The position numbers and the translations under genes were made by a program. A stretch of DNA of 64,000 bases from Kitasatospora sp. NBC_00458 (GTDB lineage Bacteria; Actinomycetota; Actinomycetes; Streptomycetales; Streptomycetaceae), in NCBI RefSeq assembly GCF_036013975.1, contig NZ_CP107904.1, positions 7,287,001 through 7,351,000 of the forward strand, given 5' to 3'. The notes under the pieces were generated by a model. That model was not told the origin of the DNA and ran no database searches. It was given only the letters and a program-made list of their open reading frames with translations. Shown one piece after another: positions 17,289-25,440 of the stretch. Numbering within the stretch: position 1 is the first letter of the stretch; every line of letters starts with the position of its first letter.

Positions 17289-18377
17289 ATGATCTCCTCG
17301 GGCCCGCCCGTGCCCGCCGCCGTCCGCGCGGCGAACCCCCTGGACGCCGACTACCGGCGGCTGCTGGACCTCTGCCCCGTGCTCCGGGTCCGGCTGCTCG
17401 CGGACGACGAACCCGCGCCCTCCCGCCTCCAGGGCTGGTACTCCGCCGCCGAACTCGCGGGCGACCCGGAGGCGTTGGCCGACTCCCTGGCCGGCGAGGC
17501 CGCCCGGATCGCACCCGTGGCCGCCGGGTACGGCACCTCGCCGCGCCCCCACGTCGTCGCGTCCCGGCTGCTCCACCACTACCTCTGGTCGGTCTCGGTG
17601 CTGATCGCCGGGCCCTGGTACCTGGCCCGGCGCGTGCCGCTGATCGGCGGCGCGGACCTCTGGATGCACGCCGCCACCGGTGACCTCGCGCTGCGTCCGC
17701 GCGCCCACGTCACCCTGGCGGGGGAGGACGAGCTCCGGGCCGAGCTGCGGGCCGCCGTCGTCACCCACGTCGAACCGCTGCTCACCGCCTTCGCCGCCCC
17801 CGCCCGGCGCGGCACCAGGGCGCTGTGGGGCATGGTCACCGACGACCTCGCCTCGGCGATCTGGTACCTCGGGCGGATGCTCGACGCGACGCACCCGGCC
17901 GGGGAGGCCGGGGAAGCCGGGGAGGCCGGGGCGTCGGCGGCCGCCCGCGCGGCCGCCACCGTGGAGGCCGTCCTCGGGGGCGCCGTCCACGGTCCCGCCG
18001 AGCTCCGGGCCGTCTTCACGGAGCCGGCCGGTGCCCGGAGCGGCGCGGCCGGGGGCGAGGGGGAGTCCTGCGCGGCGGCCGGGGCTGCGACGCGGGCCCT
18101 CCGGGCGGAGGAAGCCGCACGCCCCGGCCCGTCCGAGGCCGCCCCGCACCCCGCCACCCACGAGGCCGCCGCCGTCGCCGCGGCCGGGGCCGTCCTGCCC
18201 GGGCACACCGAACCGCTCCCCGGGGCCGCCGACTTCCGCCTGCTGCGCGGTGAGGACGGACGCGCCCACCACACCCGGACCAGGCTCGGCTGCTGCCTCT
18301 ACTACGCGATCCAGCCCGGCAACGCGTGCCTCACCTGCCCCCGCACGGCCGACGAGGAGCGGCTGCGCAGGCTCTGA
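17289..18377 (+). CDS. FhuF-family [2Fe-2S] ferric-siderophore reductase
   Basis: A 362-residue protein. The C-terminus carries the FhuF cluster motif CC-X10-C-X2-C: Cys335, Cys336, Cys347 and Cys350 in GCCLYYAIQPGNACLTC. FhuF proteins reduce ferric siderophores in the cytoplasm to release iron. The ATG is preferred over the GTG two codons earlier because GGGAG lies five bases upstream. The N-terminal two thirds carries the reductase-like helical domain (SRLLHHYLWSVSVLIAGPWYLARR). It is interrupted by GEAGEAGEAG repeats and an Ala/Glu-rich insert around residues 200-300. Its own iron box and its position beside the NIS operon tie it to uptake of that siderophore. Confidence 0.88.
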   Translation: MISSGPPVPAAVRAANPLDADYRRLLDLCPVLRVRLLADDEPAPSRLQGWYSAAELAGDPEALADSLAGEAARIAPVAAGYGTSPRPHVVASRLLHHYLWSVSVLIAGPWYLARRVPLIGGADLWMHAATGDLALRPRAHVTLAGEDELRAELRAAVVTHVEPLLTAFAAPARRGTRALWGMVTDDLASAIWYLGRMLDATHPAGEAGEAGEAGASAAARAAATVEAVLGGAVHGPAELRAVFTEPAGARSGAAGGEGESCAAAGAATRALRAEEAARPGPSEAAPHPATHEAAAVAAAGAVLPGHTEPLPGAADFRLLRGEDGRAHHTRTRLGCCLYYAIQPGNACLTCPRTADEERLRRL

Positions 18378-18554
18378 CGCCCCGTCGGCGCCGGGTGCGC
18401 CGGAAGCCCGGCCGGCGGGTGACCCGGCCGGGTCGGCGGGCGACGGCGCGTCAGGCCGGTGGCGCGGGCAGCCGCGCAGGTGGCGAGGCGGGTGGGCGCG
18501 CGGTGCACGGGCCGCCCGGTGCGGCCGGAGGGCCGCCCGGTACGCTCGGCCTCC

Positions 18555-18956
18555 ATGATCGACTCCACCACCCACGTCCGCATCGCCCGCCCCTCCGGGG
18601 ACCTGGCCGCCGCCGAACGCTTCTACGTCGACGCGCTCGGCCTCACCGTCCTGTGGCGCACCACCGAGCGCGTGTCGGGCGAGCACGACCTCCTGATGGT
18701 CGGCCCCGCGGGGGGCGGCTGGCACTTCGAACTCACCCACGACCCCGAGAACCCGCTGGAGCCGACCCCCACCGTCGACGACCTCTTCGTCGTCTACCTC
18801 GGCGCACCCGTGGACCCGGCCCTCCTCGACCGGCTCCGGGCCGCCGGGGGCACCCGGGTCCCCGCCCACAACCCGTACTGGGACGAGTTCGGCGTCACCG
18901 TCGCCGACCCGGACGGCTACCGCCTCGTCCTCTGCACCCGCAACTGGGCGTCCTGA
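18555..18956 (+). CDS. VOC/glyoxalase-fold protein
   Basis: A 133-residue single VOC domain (HVRIARPSGDLAAAERFYVDALGLTVLW at the front and VTVADPDGYRLVLC at the end) with the beta-alpha-beta-beta-beta pattern of glyoxalase, bleomycin-resistance and dioxygenase relatives. Candidate metal ligands are His near the start and Glu/Tyr in the last strand. The substrate is unknown. It is followed by a P-loop kinase and a dienelactone-hydrolase gene on the same strand. Confidence 0.82.
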   Translation: MIDSTTHVRIARPSGDLAAAERFYVDALGLTVLWRTTERVSGEHDLLMVGPAGGGWHFELTHDPENPLEPTPTVDDLFVVYLGAPVDPALLDRLRAAGGTRVPAHNPYWDEFGVTVADPDGYRLVLCTRNWAS

Positions 18957-19006
18957 CCCGCCTGTCCACGCGCCGGTCCGCCGGTCCGGTCTGCGAGGAT
19001 GGGGCG

Positions 19007-19549
19007 GTGCTGATCGTCATCGGAGGCCTCCCCGCCACCGGAAAGACCACGCTGGCCCGCGTCCTGGCCCGCCGGACCGGCGCCGTCCACCTGCGGGTCG
19101 ACACCATCGAGCAGGCCATCCGGCGGGCGGGGCGCGCGGACGTGCCGATCGGACCGGCCGGCTACGCCGTCGCCTACGCGCTCGCGGAGGAGCACCTGCG
19201 CCAGGGCCTCACCGTCGTCGGCGAATCCGTCAACCCGCTCGCCGTCACCCGCGACGCCTGGCGGGACGCCGCCCTCCGGGCCGGAGTCCCCTTCCTGGAA
19301 GCGGAGGTCGTCTGCTCCGACCCCGCCGAGCACCGCCGCCGGGCGGAGCGGCGCACCGTCGACATACCCGGCCTGGCCCTGCCCGACTGGGCGGAGATCA
19401 CGAACCGCGCCTACGAGCCGTGGCACCGTGACCGCCTGGTCGTAGACACCGCGGGCCGCCGGGTGGGGGATTGCGTGGAAGAGCTGTGCCGGGCCGTCGA
19501 CACCTCGCGGACCGGGCACCCGCAGACAGAGGAGAACGGAACCACATGA
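19007..19549 (+). CDS. P-loop kinase-like ATPase
   Basis: A 180-residue protein with a Walker A motif (GGLPATGKTT) right at the N-terminus and a short kinase-like fold (HLRVDTIEQAI, VVGESVNPL). It resembles the small AAA/zeta-toxin/chloramphenicol-phosphotransferase-like kinases of actinomycetes. The GTG start puts the first beta-strand (VLIVIGG) at the very beginning. It overlaps the dienelactone-hydrolase start by four bases. The substrate is unknown. Confidence 0.8.
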   Translation: MLIVIGGLPATGKTTLARVLARRTGAVHLRVDTIEQAIRRAGRADVPIGPAGYAVAYALAEEHLRQGLTVVGESVNPLAVTRDAWRDAALRAGVPFLEAEVVCSDPAEHRRRAERRTVDIPGLALPDWAEITNRAYEPWHRDRLVVDTAGRRVGDCVEELCRAVDTSRTGHPQTEENGTT

Positions 19550-20316
19550 CGACGATCGCCGTGCGCGGCAGCTCCGTGGACGTCCCGACCGCCGACGGCG
19601 TCGCCGACGCCTACCTGGCCCACCCCGAGGACGGGCGGGCCCACCCGGGCGTCCTGCTGTACATGAACGCCTTCGGGCTGCGCCCGGTCCTGGAGTCGAT
19701 GGCGGACCGGCTCGCCGCCGAGGGGTACACCGTGCTGGTGCCCAACGTGTTCTACCGGTACGGGCGCGCGCCGCTCGTCGAACTGCCCGCGCCACCCGCG
19801 CTGATCAGCACCCGCACCGACCCGACGCTCTTCGAGCGGCTCGGCCCGATGATGGACTCGCTCACCCCCGGGATCGTCGCCCGCGACGCCGGCGCGTACC
19901 TGCGGTGGCTGGCCGACTCCCCGGCGGTCGCGGACGGACCGGTCGGCATCACCGGCTACTGCCTGGGGGCGGACCTCGCGCTGCGGACCGCGGCCGCCCA
20001 TCCGGACCGGGTGGCCGCGGCGGCCGGGTTCCACGGCGGCCTGCTCGCCACCGCGGAACCGGACAGCCCGCACCTGCTCGCCGAACGGGTCCGCGCGGAG
20101 CTGTACTTCGGCCATGCCGACCAGGACCCCTCGCTGCCGGTCGAGCAGATCGACCGGCTGGCGAAGTCCTTCGCCGACGCCGGTCTCCGGTACACCTGCG
20201 AGGTCTACCGGGGGGCGCCGCACGGCTTCACCCAGGCCGACACCGCCTCCTACCACCCCGAGGCCGACGCCCGGCACTGGGCGGCGCTGCTCGCGCTGCT
20301 GGAGCGCTCGCTCTGA
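19546..20316 (+). CDS. dienelactone hydrolase-family protein
   Basis: A 256-residue alpha/beta hydrolase of the dienelactone hydrolase family. The nucleophile is Cys in GITGYCLGADLAL. The Asp is in FGHADQDPSL and the His in GAPHGFTQ, so the Cys-Asp-His triad is complete. Family members open enol-lactones in chloroaromatic breakdown or act on small esters. No aromatic-degradation genes are nearby, so the role is open. It is coupled by ATGA to the preceding kinase. Confidence 0.87.
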   Translation: MTTIAVRGSSVDVPTADGVADAYLAHPEDGRAHPGVLLYMNAFGLRPVLESMADRLAAEGYTVLVPNVFYRYGRAPLVELPAPPALISTRTDPTLFERLGPMMDSLTPGIVARDAGAYLRWLADSPAVADGPVGITGYCLGADLALRTAAAHPDRVAAAAGFHGGLLATAEPDSPHLLAERVRAELYFGHADQDPSLPVEQIDRLAKSFADAGLRYTCEVYRGAPHGFTQADTASYHPEADARHWAALLALLERSL

Positions 20317-20339
20317 CCTTCCGTCGGGCGGTCAGGGCG

Positions 20340-21047
20340 TCAGGGTGAGATTCCGGCGAGCCGGTCCAGGTCGTCGCCGACGGACTCGCGTTCCGCCGCG
20401 GTGAGTCCGTCGGCGACGGCCGCGGCCCGTGCGGCGAAGGCGGCGGCCGAGACCGCGTCGGACATCCGGTCGGCCAGATCGGCGCGCAGGGCGAGCATCC
20501 GGAACAGCACGGCGGGCTCCGGGCGTTCGCCCTCCGAGGCCAGCGCCCGGTCCAGGAGCCGGGCGGCGGCGGTCAGGTCCTCCTTGGAGTCGGCGAGCAG
20601 CGCCGCGTGGTGCAGCGCCTTGGCGAACGGCTCGTCCGGGGGCGGGCGGTGGCCCTGGTCGTCGTCGATCGGCCGGACGATCCGCAGGCAGTTGCCGCCC
20701 GGATCGGTCATCAGGAACTGCCGGACGCCGTGCGACGTGTCGCCCACCGCGCCGATCCGCGGCAGGCCCCGGGTCGGCACCCGGCCGTAGGCGGCCTTGA
20801 GGCCCGCCCGGAAGGCGGCGTGCAGCCCGTCCACGTCGTCGGTGCAGATCAGGCAGGTGCTGAAGGAGCCGGCGGGGTCGTACCGCTTCATGCCGAAGAA
20901 GTGCAGCTGGATGCCGCCGCGCTCGACGACGGCGTAGGGGTTGGGGCTCTTCTGGTGGTAGGTGACCTCGAAGCCGAGGGCGGTGTAGAACTCCAGTACG
21001 GGCTGGAGGGTTTGGCAGGGCAGAATGGGAACTGTCGTCTCAGCCAT
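20340..21047 (-). CDS. VOC-family protein with helical C-terminal domain
   Basis: A 235-residue protein. Residues ~5-130 form a VOC domain of the bleomycin-resistance type (PILPCQTLQPVLEFYTALGFEV, QFLMTDPGGNCLRIV). The remaining ~100 residues are predicted alpha-helical and TPR-like (LLADSKEDLTAAARLLDRALA), which is unusual for this family. The start (MAETTVP) is the one at which the VOC fold begins. It could bind a drug or metabolite. No catalytic assignment is possible. Confidence 0.8.
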   Translation of the reverse strand: MAETTVPILPCQTLQPVLEFYTALGFEVTYHQKSPNPYAVVERGGIQLHFFGMKRYDPAGSFSTCLICTDDVDGLHAAFRAGLKAAYGRVPTRGLPRIGAVGDTSHGVRQFLMTDPGGNCLRIVRPIDDDQGHRPPPDEPFAKALHHAALLADSKEDLTAAARLLDRALASEGERPEPAVLFRMLALRADLADRMSDAVSAAAFAARAAAVADGLTAAERESVGDDLDRLAGISP

Positions 21048-21185
21048 GCCGACGGACTCTACGCGGCCCTGCCCCCGGGCGCACATGGCATTCGGTGCCG
21101 GTGCCCGTTCCGGTTCCGGTTCCGGCGGGAGCAACGGGCCTTGCCCACCGGGTTGTTGTACGGGTGGCGGCAGGCGGAGGGCGCG

Positions 21186-21698
21186 TCACGCGGGCGGGAG
21201 CCGTTTCGTCATCACGTACTCCGTGGTGGCACCGCCGGGGAGCGGGGCGCCGGGCTCGCCGGTGGCGGCGAACCCGTTGCGCCGGTAGAGGGCGACGGCG
21301 GCCTCGTTGCCCGGGACCACGGCGAGGCGCAGCGAGGTGGACCCGGCGTGTTGGGCCCACGCCTCGACCGCCGCGATCAGACGGTCCCCGAGCCCCCGTC
21401 CCCGCGCCCCGGGGCCGACCCAGACCGACCGCAGCTCGCTCACCCCGCCGGCCCCGCCGTCCGGCCCGGGCATGCCGCAGGCCAGTCCGACCGGTCGGCC
21501 GTCGCCCAGGACGGCCACCACGTGGACGGCGTCCGGCCGCGCGAACCGGGCCCGCCACCGCTCCTCCTCGCCGAGGTGCCAGTCCGACGCCCGGATGCGG
21601 AAGGCGTGCGGCGCGTCGGTGAGTGCGGCGAGCCGGGCGTCCCGCCAGAGCGGCCAGTCGGCGGGGTCGGCGGGGGTGAGGACGCGGAGGTCGGCCAT
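21186..21698 (-). CDS. GNAT-family N-acetyltransferase
   Basis: A 170-residue single GNAT domain. The acetyl-CoA pyrophosphate loop is in SVWVGPGARGRGLGDRLI, followed by LRLAVVPGNEAAVALYRRNGF, the typical C-terminal beta-alpha motif. The start was set at MADLRVL, where the fold begins. The substrate is unknown. Confidence 0.85.
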   Translation of the reverse strand: MADLRVLTPADPADWPLWRDARLAALTDAPHAFRIRASDWHLGEEERWRARFARPDAVHVVAVLGDGRPVGLACGMPGPDGGAGGVSELRSVWVGPGARGRGLGDRLIAAVEAWAQHAGSTSLRLAVVPGNEAAVALYRRNGFAATGEPGAPLPGGATTEYVMTKRLPPA

Positions 21699-21950
21699 GG
21701 CGGCAGTCTGCCCGGGGAGCGGCCGGTGGTCCACCGGGCCAGGCCGGAGGTCCACCCGGCCGGTCGGCCCCGCGGCTCGGCGACCCGGCGCGGGTCGGGT
21801 CGGGCCGGGTCCGTCCCGCGCCGCCGCGGCACCGGCGGGAGCGGTCCGGGCCGGCCGTGTCGACCGCCCGTATCCGACTGTCGCCGCCGACCGCTAGGTT
21901 GGGGAGGAGGGGTGGCCGGGCACGGTGAGGCGCAGCGGGGGGAGACCGGG

Positions 21951-22499
21951 GTGGAGCGTGCACGGCGCAGGCGGGGGGTCCGGGTTGCCGCGTCCCTCGG
22001 CGGGCTGGTCTGTCTCGGGGCGACCCTGTTCGTGGTCTGGCTGCTGCCCGGCCAGCGGATGGCGGCCACCCTCGGCATCGGTGCCGTCGACGGCCGGGTG
22101 GTCGTCGACGAGTGCTTCCGTACCTCGGACTTCGAGGGTGGCGGCGACGGCGTGGAGTGCGACGGCCGGTTCGTACCGGCGGGCGGCTCCGAGGTAGGGC
22201 GGCGTGTCCGGCTGAGGGAGGCCGGCGGTCTCCACCCCGCGGGCAGCCGGGTGGAGGTGCGGCTGGCCGGCGGCGACGCGTTCGAGGAGTCGATCGGGGC
22301 GTCCGTCGAGTTCGCCGGGCTCGCGGGCATCCTCCTCGCGCTGGGCGGCGCGGGGGTGGGCTGGTGCTTCGACACGGCCCGGCGGGGCGAAGCGGGTTCG
22401 GACGGCTGGATGATCGTCTTCTGCTTCGGCCCGATCGCCGCCGCCGTCCTGGGGGTCCCCCTCGTGCTCGTGCTCGCCCTGCTGGTCAAGCTGTTCTGA
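21951..22499 (+). CDS. membrane protein of unknown function
   Basis: A 182-residue protein with an Arg-rich N-terminus. The first membrane helix lies near residues 12-32 (LGGLVCLGATLFVVWLLPG), followed by an extracytoplasmic stretch with two Cys (DECFRT, VECDGRF). Two more helices lie near 115-135 and 155-180. The GTG start has a GGGGGGAG ribosome site six bases upstream; an earlier in-frame GTG 39 bases upstream is less well placed. No family recognised. Confidence 0.72.
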   Translation: MERARRRRGVRVAASLGGLVCLGATLFVVWLLPGQRMAATLGIGAVDGRVVVDECFRTSDFEGGGDGVECDGRFVPAGGSEVGRRVRLREAGGLHPAGSRVEVRLAGGDAFEESIGASVEFAGLAGILLALGGAGVGWCFDTARRGEAGSDGWMIVFCFGPIAAAVLGVPLVLVLALLVKLF

Positions 22500-22585
22500 C
22501 GGGGAGCGGCCGCCTGTCGCGCCACCCGTGCTCCGGGCGCCCCGCCTGCCTCGGGCGGCCCCCGCCTCACGACGGCGTCCCCGGA

Positions 22586-23158
22586 CTACCCTCCGTCGGA
22601 GGTGTCCTGACGGCGCCGCTCCTCCCACTCGGACCGGAGCATGCCGAACAGCACCCGGTCGTAGCGGGCGCCGTCGAGCAGCACCGCGTCCCGGCGCCGC
22701 CCCTCCTCCCGGAAGCCGAGGCGGGTGAACGCGCGGGCGGCGCGCTCGTTGCCGCTCCAGGTGTCCAGCTCCATCCGGTGCAGCGGGAACGCGCCGAACA
22801 GGTGGTCCACCAGCAGCCCGAGCGCTTCCGACCCGTACCCGCCGCCCCAGAACTCCTTCTCGCCGATGGCGATCCCGACCTCGACGACCCCCTCGTACGG
22901 GTCGAGGCCCCGGTAGTCGACCAGGCCGATGGTGCGACCGCCGGCCGTCTCCTCGACGGTGAACACGGCGGTCTCGCGCGGGTCGAGCCGCAGGATCCGG
23001 CCGAAGCGCTCTGCCAGCGCCTCGGCGGTGGTCGGGCCGAAGCGCGGGTCGCCGGCCGCCGCCCAGCGCACCACCTCCGGGTCGTTGCGCCACCGGAGCT
23101 GGTGCTCCGCGTCCTCCGCGCGCGGCGCGCGCAGCCTCACTGCTCTGCCTTCGATCAT
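22586..23158 (-). CDS. GNAT-family N-acetyltransferase (RimJ/RimL-like)
   Basis: A 190-residue acetyltransferase with the RimJ-type layout: VRLRAPRAEDAEHQLRWRND at the start, EVGIAIGEKEFWGGGYGSEAL forming the acetyl-CoA loop, and ELDTWSGNERAARAFTRLGF near the end. Likely substrates are a protein N-terminus or a small amine. It is convergent with the preceding membrane-protein gene. Confidence 0.86.
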   Translation of the reverse strand: MIEGRAVRLRAPRAEDAEHQLRWRNDPEVVRWAAAGDPRFGPTTAEALAERFGRILRLDPRETAVFTVEETAGGRTIGLVDYRGLDPYEGVVEVGIAIGEKEFWGGGYGSEALGLLVDHLFGAFPLHRMELDTWSGNERAARAFTRLGFREEGRRRDAVLLDGARYDRVLFGMLRSEWEERRRQDTSDGG

Positions 23159-23276
23159 GGACGGATGGTAGATCCGCCGCCCGCCCCGGTCACGCGGTTC
23201 GGGCACCGGCGGCCGACGGAGGGCCGGGGGAGGGGGCTCGGCGGTGCCGGTGGCGGTGCCGGGTGGCGGCGGGCGG

Positions 23277-24284
23277 TCAGCCGACGAGGTGCCGCCGGAT
23301 CTGGTCGAGGACCTGACCCGCGCCGCCGTAGCCGATGCCGAGCATCCAGAGGTTGTCGTCCACCTCGTAGACCTTCCCGTCGCGCACCGCGTCGAGGCTG
23401 CTCCAGAGCGAGCCCGTGACGATCCTCGTGTGGTCGGACTCGGCCGGATCCCCGTAGACGGAGTAGAAGATGACGTCGGCCGCGGCCTGGTCGACCTGTT
23501 CGGGGCTGATCTCGATCGAGAAGCCGGGCTTGTCCTGGTTGGCGGGGCGGCCGACGCCGAGGTCCTTGAACAGCGAGCCCACGAAGGTGTCGTTGAGGTA
23601 GAGGCGGGTGGGCGCGCCGGCCAGGAAGCGGGCCATCTCGACCTTGAGCGCGGCCGCCTTCGCCGGGCCGCCGAGGGCGGTGACCAGCTCGCGCACCTTC
23701 GTCCGGTACGCCTCCTCCGCGGCGGCGGCCTCCGACTGCCTGCCCAGTGCCTCGGCGTGCAGCCGGACGTTCTCCTTCCAGGCAGGGCCGGTGGTCCTGC
23801 TCAGGACGGTCGGTGCGATCCTGGACAGCTCGTCGTAGCGCTTGTCGTCGCGGACCTGGTTGCTCAGGATGAGGTCGGGCCGCAGCGCGACGATCGCTTC
23901 CAGGTTGGGCGCGCCGATGGTGCCGACGGCCTTGACCCCGGCCAGGCGGTCGGCGGGCAGGTAGGCGGGGAACGGCGCACCGGCGGCCACCGTGGTGGCG
24001 CCGACCGGGGTGAGGCCGAGGGTGACCGCCGAGTCGAGGGCGTCGGTGTCGAGGACGACCACGCGGGCGGCGCGGGCCGGGACGGTGCTCTCGCCGCGCG
24101 CGTGCCGGACGACCCGGGGGCCGCCGGAGGACGCGCCCGGTGTGCTCGACCCGTCGGACCCGTCGGACCCGTCGGACCCGGTCACCCCGCCGGTCCCGCC
24201 GGAGCCGCAGGCGGCGAGCGCGAGGCCGGAGGCGAGGGCGAACAGTGTGCGGCGGGTGAGGGCGCGGGCGGCGGCATCGGGCAT
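23277..24284 (-). CDS. iron-siderophore ABC transporter substrate-binding lipoprotein
   Basis: A 335-residue lipoprotein with TRRTLF near the start (twin-Arg-like) and a lipobox ending at Cys26 (LALAAC), then a GSDGSDGSDGS linker. The mature part is a class-III (FecB/FhuD-type) binding protein: VVVLDTDALDSAVTLGLTPVG, TIGAPNLEAIVALRPDLILS and VIFYSVYGDP. It should capture a ferric siderophore outside the cell. No permease or ATPase gene is adjacent and I see no iron box in front of it. It is 5 kb from the FhuF gene and may or may not serve that locus. Confidence 0.87.
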   Translation of the reverse strand: MPDAAARALTRRTLFALASGLALAACGSGGTGGVTGSDGSDGSDGSSTPGASSGGPRVVRHARGESTVPARAARVVVLDTDALDSAVTLGLTPVGATTVAAGAPFPAYLPADRLAGVKAVGTIGAPNLEAIVALRPDLILSNQVRDDKRYDELSRIAPTVLSRTTGPAWKENVRLHAEALGRQSEAAAAEEAYRTKVRELVTALGGPAKAAALKVEMARFLAGAPTRLYLNDTFVGSLFKDLGVGRPANQDKPGFSIEISPEQVDQAAADVIFYSVYGDPAESDHTRIVTGSLWSSLDAVRDGKVYEVDDNLWMLGIGYGGAGQVLDQIRRHLVG

Positions 24285-24378
24285 CGGGCGACTCCGTTCC
24301 GGCGGGCGGCGGGGCGCCCGATCCCTGCCCGGGGGAACGGATCGTTACGCCTCGGTGGCGGCCGGGGTGACGGTGGAG

Positions 24379-24407
24379 GCGGACGTGGCGGTGGAGGCCA
24401 CGTCCGC
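24379..24407 (-). terminator. stem-loop after the MerR-type regulator gene
   Basis: GCGGACGTGGC and GCCACGTCCGC are perfectly complementary 11-base arms around a seven-base loop, about 40 bases after the regulator stop codon and before the binding-protein start. No U-tract. It probably separates the two minus-strand genes. Confidence 0.6.
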
Positions 24408-24448
24408 GGGGGCGGGGCGGGGGCGGGGGCGGTGGCGGCCGCCGTCCG

Positions 24449-25237
24449 TCACTCCTCGCCCGGCTGCTCCATCCGCAGCCGCAGCAGCTCGTCGTACTCG
24501 GCGTGCACCCGCCGGTCCATCGCGAGCGCGAACTGGGCGTCGGTGACCGTGCGGGCGAGCGGGCGGACCCGCAGTATCTGCTCGGTCAGCCGGGCCGCCT
24601 CGCCCGGCGGCAGCGGGGCCTCGCCGGTGAGCGCGCCCAGGAACTGCTCGCGGACCAGCGCGGTGAAGATCTCGGCGATCGCGGTCACGTGCTCCTGGGT
24701 CCGCCGGCTGGCCTCCAGGACGACGGCGAGCGGCACGCCCTCCGCGACCAGTGCCGTCGTGGCGTCCATCAGCCGTCGGCTGACGTGGGTGATCCCGTCC
24801 TCCTCAAGGGTGACGAACCCCTGGGCGACGGACTCGGCGGTGTTCTCCCCGGTGAGCTGGTCGCCGAAGGCCGCCTTCAGCTCCTCCCAGTCGAGGTGCA
24901 CCGGCACCTCGTCCGACCAGGGTGCGACGATCGCCGCTCCCAGGCCGATCAGCTCGGCGACGTCCCGGCCGCTCTCCCCGGCGCCGATCAGTTCGGCGAT
25001 GCCGCCCAGGGTGTGGCCGCGTTCCAGGAGCTCGGCGATCATGCGCAGCCGGGCCAGGTGGGCCTCGCCGTACCAGGCGATCCGCCCCTCCCGGCGCGGC
25101 GGCTGGAGGAGCTTCCGCTCGCGGTAGAAGCGCAGGGTGCGGGTGGTGATGCCGGCGGCGTCGGCCAGTTCCTCCACCCGGTACTCGCGTCGTCTGTCCT
25201 CGGCGGCTGCGCTGACCTTGTCCACGGCGATCAGCAT
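24449..25237 (-). CDS. MerR-family transcriptional regulator
   Basis: A 262-residue regulator. The winged-helix MerR DNA-binding domain spans residues ~17-85 (YRVEELADAAGITTRTLRFYRERKLLQPPRREGRIAWYGEAHLARL). The long C-terminal region is helical and lacks the Cys of metal sensors, so it is likely a ligand or drug sensor. It diverges from the monooxygenase/hydrolase/SDR operon, with a strong inverted repeat in the shared gap, and is the obvious candidate regulator of that operon. Confidence 0.88.
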   Translation of the reverse strand: MLIAVDKVSAAAEDRRREYRVEELADAAGITTRTLRFYRERKLLQPPRREGRIAWYGEAHLARLRMIAELLERGHTLGGIAELIGAGESGRDVAELIGLGAAIVAPWSDEVPVHLDWEELKAAFGDQLTGENTAESVAQGFVTLEEDGITHVSRRLMDATTALVAEGVPLAVVLEASRRTQEHVTAIAEIFTALVREQFLGALTGEAPLPPGEAARLTEQILRVRPLARTVTDAQFALAMDRRVHAEYDELLRLRMEQPGEE

Positions 25238-25304
25238 AGGACGGGTGGTCGCCGAACCGGGGTGGTCGTGCTTCTTCCATCGACTGTCAGCAAGGGCTAC
25301 CCTG

Positions 25305-25336
25305 CCAATCGTGCCAGTGATTGCTGGCACGGTTGG
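25305..25336. promoter_or_regulatory. 13-bp inverted repeat in the MerR/monooxygenase divergent gap
   Basis: CCAATCGTGCCAG and CTGGCACGGTTGG match at 12 of 13 positions around the six-base centre TGATTG. It lies between the divergent MerR gene and the monooxygenase operon, about 105 bases before the operon start codon. Such a dyad is a plausible MerR operator lying between -35 and -10 elements. A leader stem-loop is the alternative. Confidence 0.65.
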
Positions 25337-25440
25337 GCTCGATCGGCGTTCAAGGTCCGCATGGCACGATCGGCGTGACCGGCGCCCCGCCGAGCAGTGG
25401 CAGCACGCACCCTCACGGCCCCATCCCAGGAGGACGCCGC

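Noticed and set aside
18421..18434. GACCCGGCCGGGTC palindrome after the FhuF-like gene as terminator
   Set aside because: No loop, short, and common by chance in such GC-rich DNA.
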